DNA of 8,664 nucleotides from Pseudomonadota bacterium (GTDB lineage: Bacteria > Pseudomonadota > Alphaproteobacteria > Rhodospirillales > 2-02-FULL-58-16). The notes under the pieces were generated by a model. It was given only the letters and a program-made list of their open reading frames with translations, was not told the origin of the DNA and searched no databases. Shown in pieces: positions 6,077-8,664 of this stretch. The translations under genes and the position numbers were made by a program. The stretch spans positions 1-8,664 of the forward strand of contig JADFTO010000114.1 of NCBI GenBank assembly GCA_022560215.1. Reading direction: 5' to 3'. Positions within the stretch are counted from its first letter, which is position 1, and every line of letters starts with the position of its first letter.

Positions 6077-6925
6077 TTAACGCCCGGCCTTCAAGCCGGT
6101 GACGGGATTTTCAAGGGGCCGGTCGTGGGTGAGGGACGGGACCCGGCGCCTAGCCCGGGCGGCGCGCGCCGGATCGATCATGGCGGTGACGAAGCCCACC
6201 TCTTCGCCGCCGTCGGCCAGGACCTCCCCCCAGGGATCGACGATCAGGGAATGGCCGAAGGTCTGGCGGCCGCCGGCGTGCTCGCCGCACTGGGCGGGGG
6301 CCAGCACGAAGGCGCCGTTCTCGATGGCCCGGGCGCGCAGCAGAACGTGCCAATGGTCTCGGCCCGTCGTCCTGGTGAAGGCCGACGGTACGGCGAGGAA
6401 GCTGGCGCCGCCGGAGGCCAGGGCCCGGTAGAGGTGGGGAAAGCGCAGATCGTAGCAGACGGTCATGCCGAGCAAGCCCCAGGGGGTTTGGGCAAGCCGG
6501 GCCCGGGTCCCGGGCTGGAAAGCGTCTGATTCCCGGTAGCTTTCCCCGCTCTTTAAGTCCACGTCGAACATGTGGATCTTGTCGTAATGGGCGGCGATGC
6601 CGCCCTCGCCGTCGATCAGGAACGATCGGTTGGCCACCCCGCCGTCGCCCGTCTCGATGACCAGGGAGCCGATCAGCAGCCAGGCGCCGGCCTCGGCCGC
6701 GATTTCCCGGAACGCCTCGAGGGCGGGGTCGCTCTCCTGGGACGCCGCCTTTTCCCGGCGCCGGCGGTCGTTGGGCTCCATCATGGCCACCATCTCGGGC
6801 AGGCAGATCAGGTCTGCGCCCGCTTCCCGGGCGGCCAGGACCAGGGCGCGCGCGGCCTCGACGTTGGGCCCCACATCGGGACCCGAATTGGTCTGCACGC
6901 AGGCGGCGAGGAAGGGGGAGGTCAA
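6077..6925 (-). CDS. Carbon-nitrogen hydrolase of the Nit family (deaminated-glutathione amidase-like)
   Basis: A 282-residue nitrilase-superfamily amidohydrolase. The catalytic triad can be placed at E44 (LICLPEM), K116 (HYDKIHMFDVDL) and C157 (GMTVCYDLRFPHLY). The YDKIHMFDV and SGESYRES motifs are typical of Nit1-like enzymes, which hydrolyse deaminated glutathione, a side product of transaminases, and so act in metabolite repair. That role is inferred from the family. Length is normal and it should be cytoplasmic. The only start that keeps the family N-terminus (FLAACVQTNSG) is a TTG at 6923-6925, with no clear ribosome site and 8 bp after the nnrS stop, so translation probably depends on nnrS translation. 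In related genomes this gene commonly lies near grxC and comF; here nnrS occupies the upstream position. It converges with the methyltransferase gene. Confidence 0.92.
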   Translation of the reverse strand: MTSPFLAACVQTNSGPDVGPNVEAARALVLAAREAGADLICLPEMVAMMEPNDRRRREKAASQESDPALEAFREIAAEAGAWLLIGSLVIETGDGGVANRSFLIDGEGGIAAHYDKIHMFDVDLKSGESYRESDAFQPGTRARLAQTPWGLLGMTVCYDLRFPHLYRALASGGASFLAVPSAFTRTTGRDHWHVLLRARAIENGAFVLAPAQCGEHAGGRQTFGHSLIVDPWGEVLADGGEEVGFVTAMIDPARAARARRRVPSLTHDRPLENPVTGLKAGR

Positions 6926-6933
6926 GGGGCGCG

Positions 6934-8142
6934 TCAGCCTGGATCTGTCCCTGGATCGGGCCGTTTCGGCTCCACCCTGGGCCCGGCGAGCACCGGGAAA
7001 TAGAGGACTGTGAAAAGCCCGAAAGCCAAGGTCCAGGCTGCCCCCGACACCCAGAGCGCGGCCTCGCCGGCAAACGGAGAGACGATGCGGGCGGCGGCCG
7101 CCACGGAGACCAATACATAGGCCGCGGTGGTCCCGGCGCCCGCCGTCAACGGACGTCCGGTGTGGCCGAGGGAGGCCCGTGTCGCCACCGCCATGATCAT
7201 GGTGCCGAAGCCCCCGACGGTGAGCGCGTGCAAGGCGGCGCCTTCATCCCCCAGGAGGCCGAGGCCGGCGAGGCCGACCAGCACCAGGGCGGCGGCCAGC
7301 CACGCGTAGCCCAAATGCAGGGACCACAAAAGGGGCTCGGACAGCACCTTGAACCCCTTCCAGCGGATGAGACGCCAGGCGTGCAGCAGACCCGCCGCCA
7401 GCGCCAGGGACGCGGTGGCGGGCGAATCCGGCGCCGCCACCTCGGCGACGACCAGGAGCGCCAGGGCGGCCAGCGCCACCCGGTCGAACAGGTTCGCCGG
7501 GACGGGCAGCCCGTCGACCCCCCTTGCCTTCAGCCAGTTGCGGGTGAAACTGGGGACGATCCGGCCCCCGATCAGGGCGACCAGCATGGCCAGGACGAAG
7601 ATGGACAGGCGGTACCCGGCATCGGCGGCATCCAAGATCCCCAGCCTTTCCAGATGGACCAGCAGGTCACCCGTGGCGAACAGGCCGATGAGGACGAGGA
7701 AGGGCAGGTTGCGCCAATTCCTGCCTGAGATCAGTTCTCGCGCGATGGCCGCCATCAGGACGAAGAGGAAGGAAAGTTCCACAACGGCCACCGCCCCGGG
7801 GCCAAGTTCTTCCGCCAACAGAAACGCCAGCCGGCCGAGCCCCCAGAGTCCGGCCAGGAGGGCCAGCCGCCAGCCGCTTATCGGCAGCCTGCCGGTCCAG
7901 TTGGGAATGGCCGTAAGGATGAACCCGGCGATGGCGGCGGCGGCAAACCCGAACAGCATCTCGTGCTTATGCCAGGCCAGCACGTCGATGCCGGCGGGCA
8001 GCACCGGCAGCCCGGCCAGGCTCCCCATCCACAGGAGCATGGCAAGCACCGCCCACGCCCCGGCCAGCAGGAAGAAGGGGCGGAACCCCTGTTGCAGGAT
8101 GACGGGCTTATCGAAGGCCCCGGGTTTGGACTCGGTGAACAC
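6934..8142 (-). CDS. nnrS: NnrS family haem/copper membrane protein linked to nitric oxide stress
   Basis: A 402-residue, very hydrophobic protein with about 12 predicted membrane helices, the usual NnrS layout. Family motifs are GFRPFFLLAG (19-28), WHKHEMLFGFAAAAIAGFIL (57-76) running into TAIPNWTG, GGRIVPSFTRNWL (192-204) and HALTVGGFGTMIMAVATRASLGHTGR (305-330, shown in part by the GHTGR end). Candidate metal-ligand histidines include H58, H60, H305 and H327. NnrS is known as a haem- and copper-containing inner-membrane protein that protects against nitric oxide and is often controlled by NNR/Dnr or NsrR. I saw no convincing NNR-type box upstream. The start is a GTG at 8140-8142, preceded by GAAAGTGGGCA. 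The gene lies between comF and the Nit hydrolase and probably forms an operon with the latter. No denitrification genes are present in the window. Confidence 0.93.
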   Translation of the reverse strand: MFTESKPGAFDKPVILQQGFRPFFLLAGAWAVLAMLLWMGSLAGLPVLPAGIDVLAWHKHEMLFGFAAAAIAGFILTAIPNWTGRLPISGWRLALLAGLWGLGRLAFLLAEELGPGAVAVVELSFLFVLMAAIARELISGRNWRNLPFLVLIGLFATGDLLVHLERLGILDAADAGYRLSIFVLAMLVALIGGRIVPSFTRNWLKARGVDGLPVPANLFDRVALAALALLVVAEVAAPDSPATASLALAAGLLHAWRLIRWKGFKVLSEPLLWSLHLGYAWLAAALVLVGLAGLGLLGDEGAALHALTVGGFGTMIMAVATRASLGHTGRPLTAGAGTTAAYVLVSVAAAARIVSPFAGEAALWVSGAAWTLAFGLFTVLYFPVLAGPRVEPKRPDPGTDPG

Positions 8143-8167
8143 TGCCCACTTTCCCTATGGCGTTTAC

Positions 8168-8203
8168 CTAGAGCGAATTCCATTCAAATGGAACTCGCTC
8201 TAG
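8168..8203. repeat. 36-bp near-perfect palindrome (first hairpin of an intergenic element)
   Basis: Two 17-bp arms (CTAGAGCGAATTCCATT and AATGGAACTCGCTCTAG) flank a 2-nt centre. Sixteen of 17 pairs match; the one mismatch is 8177 against 8194. Both tips are CTAG. The palindrome lies 26 bp upstream of the nnrS start. Its AGAGCG...CGCTCT ends look like those of dispersed palindromic repeats in alphaproteobacterial intergenic regions; that comparison is from memory and not tested. Confidence 0.85.
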
Positions 8204-8243
8204 ATATTTGCCTCTGGCCGCTCAAGCGCCGCGCCAGCTTATC

Positions 8244-8270
8244 GCATGTTTCCACTAACGTGGAAAATGC
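8244..8270. repeat. 27-bp imperfect inverted repeat (second hairpin of the same element)
   Basis: GCATGTTTCCAC and GTGGAAAATGC pair around a TAAC loop: 8249-8255 with 8260-8266 and 8244-8247 with 8267-8270, leaving G8248 bulged. It lies 40 bp from the 36-bp palindrome in the same comF-nnrS spacer. A GCTCT at 8269-8273 mirrors the AGAGC at 8170-8174, so both hairpins together look like one composite element of about 105 bp. Confidence 0.7.
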
Positions 8271-8318
8271 TCTGCTCACCCGTCCGCGGGCGGACCCGCG
8301 ATTCCGCCGGCCATGAGG

Positions 8319-8664
8319 TCAAGGGACGGGACGCTGGACCCGGGCCAGGGTGAGGACGTCCACGGACCCGGCCCCGGCCTTGAGCAGGGCGCGGCAGCAC
8401 GCGGCGACGGTGGCGCCGGTGGTGAAGACGTCGTCGACGAGCAGGACGCCCAGGCCCTCGAGCTGGCGCTTGGGCCTGACGGCGAAGGCGCCGCTGACGT
8501 TGCGGCGGCGCCGGTAGGGGCTGAGCCCGCCCTGGGACGGAGTCCGCCGGCGGCGGACCAGGAGATCCGGCGCCACGGGCAGGCCGCTCTGCCGCCCCAA
8601 AGCATGGGCCAGCAAGGCCGCCTGGTTGTAGCGCCTGGCGAACAGCCGAGTCCAGTGAAGGGGG
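8319..8664 (-). CDS. comF: ComF family protein (phosphoribosyltransferase domain), N-terminal part beyond right edge
   Basis: The C-terminal 114 residues of a ComF/GntX-type protein are present. ComF family members combine an N-terminal zinc ribbon with a type I phosphoribosyltransferase fold; in naturally competent bacteria ComF is needed for DNA uptake or processing, while in others the role is unknown. The frame enters from the right edge as PLHWTRLFARRYNQAALLAHALG, a strong ComF signature. It continues with RRRRTPSQGGLSPYRRRRNVSGAFAV (the second basic family motif, shown here in part by TPSQ and NVSGAF) and the PRPP-binding loop GVLLVDDVFTTGATVAACCRAL, then ends shortly after with VLTLARV. 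The in-frame TTG at 8615 is not the real start, since homology extends upstream of it to the window edge. It is followed by the 176-bp spacer with the palindromic element and then nnrS. Confidence 0.92.
   Translation of the reverse strand, partial: PLHWTRLFARRYNQAALLAHALGRQSGLPVAPDLLVRRRRTPSQGGLSPYRRRRNVSGAFAVRPKRQLEGLGVLLVDDVFTTGATVAACCRALLKAGAGSVDVLTLARVQRPVP

Noticed and set aside
6051..6078. CACGG/CCGTG hairpin followed by TTT between the convergent methyltransferase and Nit genes.
   Set aside because: Only a 5-bp stem with a 15-nt loop and three T residues; too weak to call a terminator, though the position is right.
6150..7118. 322-residue minus-strand open frame across the nit-nnrS junction.
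   Set aside because: It is an out-of-frame, Arg/Pro-rich shadow of two clear genes on the same strand.
8143..8318. NNR/FNR-type operator expected upstream of nnrS.
   Set aside because: No TTGAT-N4-ATCAA-like dyad was seen; the only strong dyad is the 36-bp CTAGAGCG palindrome, which does not match that consensus.

Overview
The window is a GC-rich piece of chromosome that most resembles an alphaproteobacterium, probably of Rhodospirillales type. This rests on the IspG and RodZ-family sequences, on the ubiG/lysC/DUF1178/Nit/comF neighbourhood, and on the use of ubiquinone (ubiG). I saw no phage genes, transposases, CRISPR array, tRNA or rRNA. Most of it is conserved housekeeping DNA, with one accessory-looking gene (nnrS) and several non-coding structures.

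Left part, all on the minus strand, in transcription order: lysC (aspartate kinase), a 314-bp gene-free leader region, a rodZ-like membrane protein gene with a long low-complexity linker, and ispG, whose C-terminal part lies beyond the left edge. LysC opens the lysine/threonine/methionine/diaminopimelate branch, RodZ links the MreB cytoskeleton to wall synthesis, and IspG makes isoprenoid precursors. All three bear on growth and envelope supply, but no shared regulation is proven.

Middle part: ubiG (plus strand, ubiquinone O-methyltransferase) is divergent from lysC and converges on a small DUF1178 zinc-ribbon gene (minus strand). DUF1178 is in turn divergent from a class I SAM-dependent methyltransferase of unknown substrate (plus strand). 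The best-looking promoter in the window lies between these last two and faces DUF1178.

Right part, all minus strand: comF (phosphoribosyltransferase family, N-terminal part beyond the right edge), a 176-bp spacer with a two-hairpin palindromic element, nnrS (multi-spanning haem/copper protein linked to nitric oxide stress), and a Nit-type carbon-nitrogen hydrolase that starts 8 bp after nnrS with a TTG codon.

The points most worth a second look are: an internal start with a textbook Shine-Dalgarno sequence inside lysC, at the place where a separate beta subunit begins in other bacteria; the palindromic two-hairpin element upstream of nnrS; an AT-rich leader with a hairpin plus T-tract just before rodZ; and 57-bp tandem repeats inside rodZ. 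I did not find a convincing wholly new multi-gene system.
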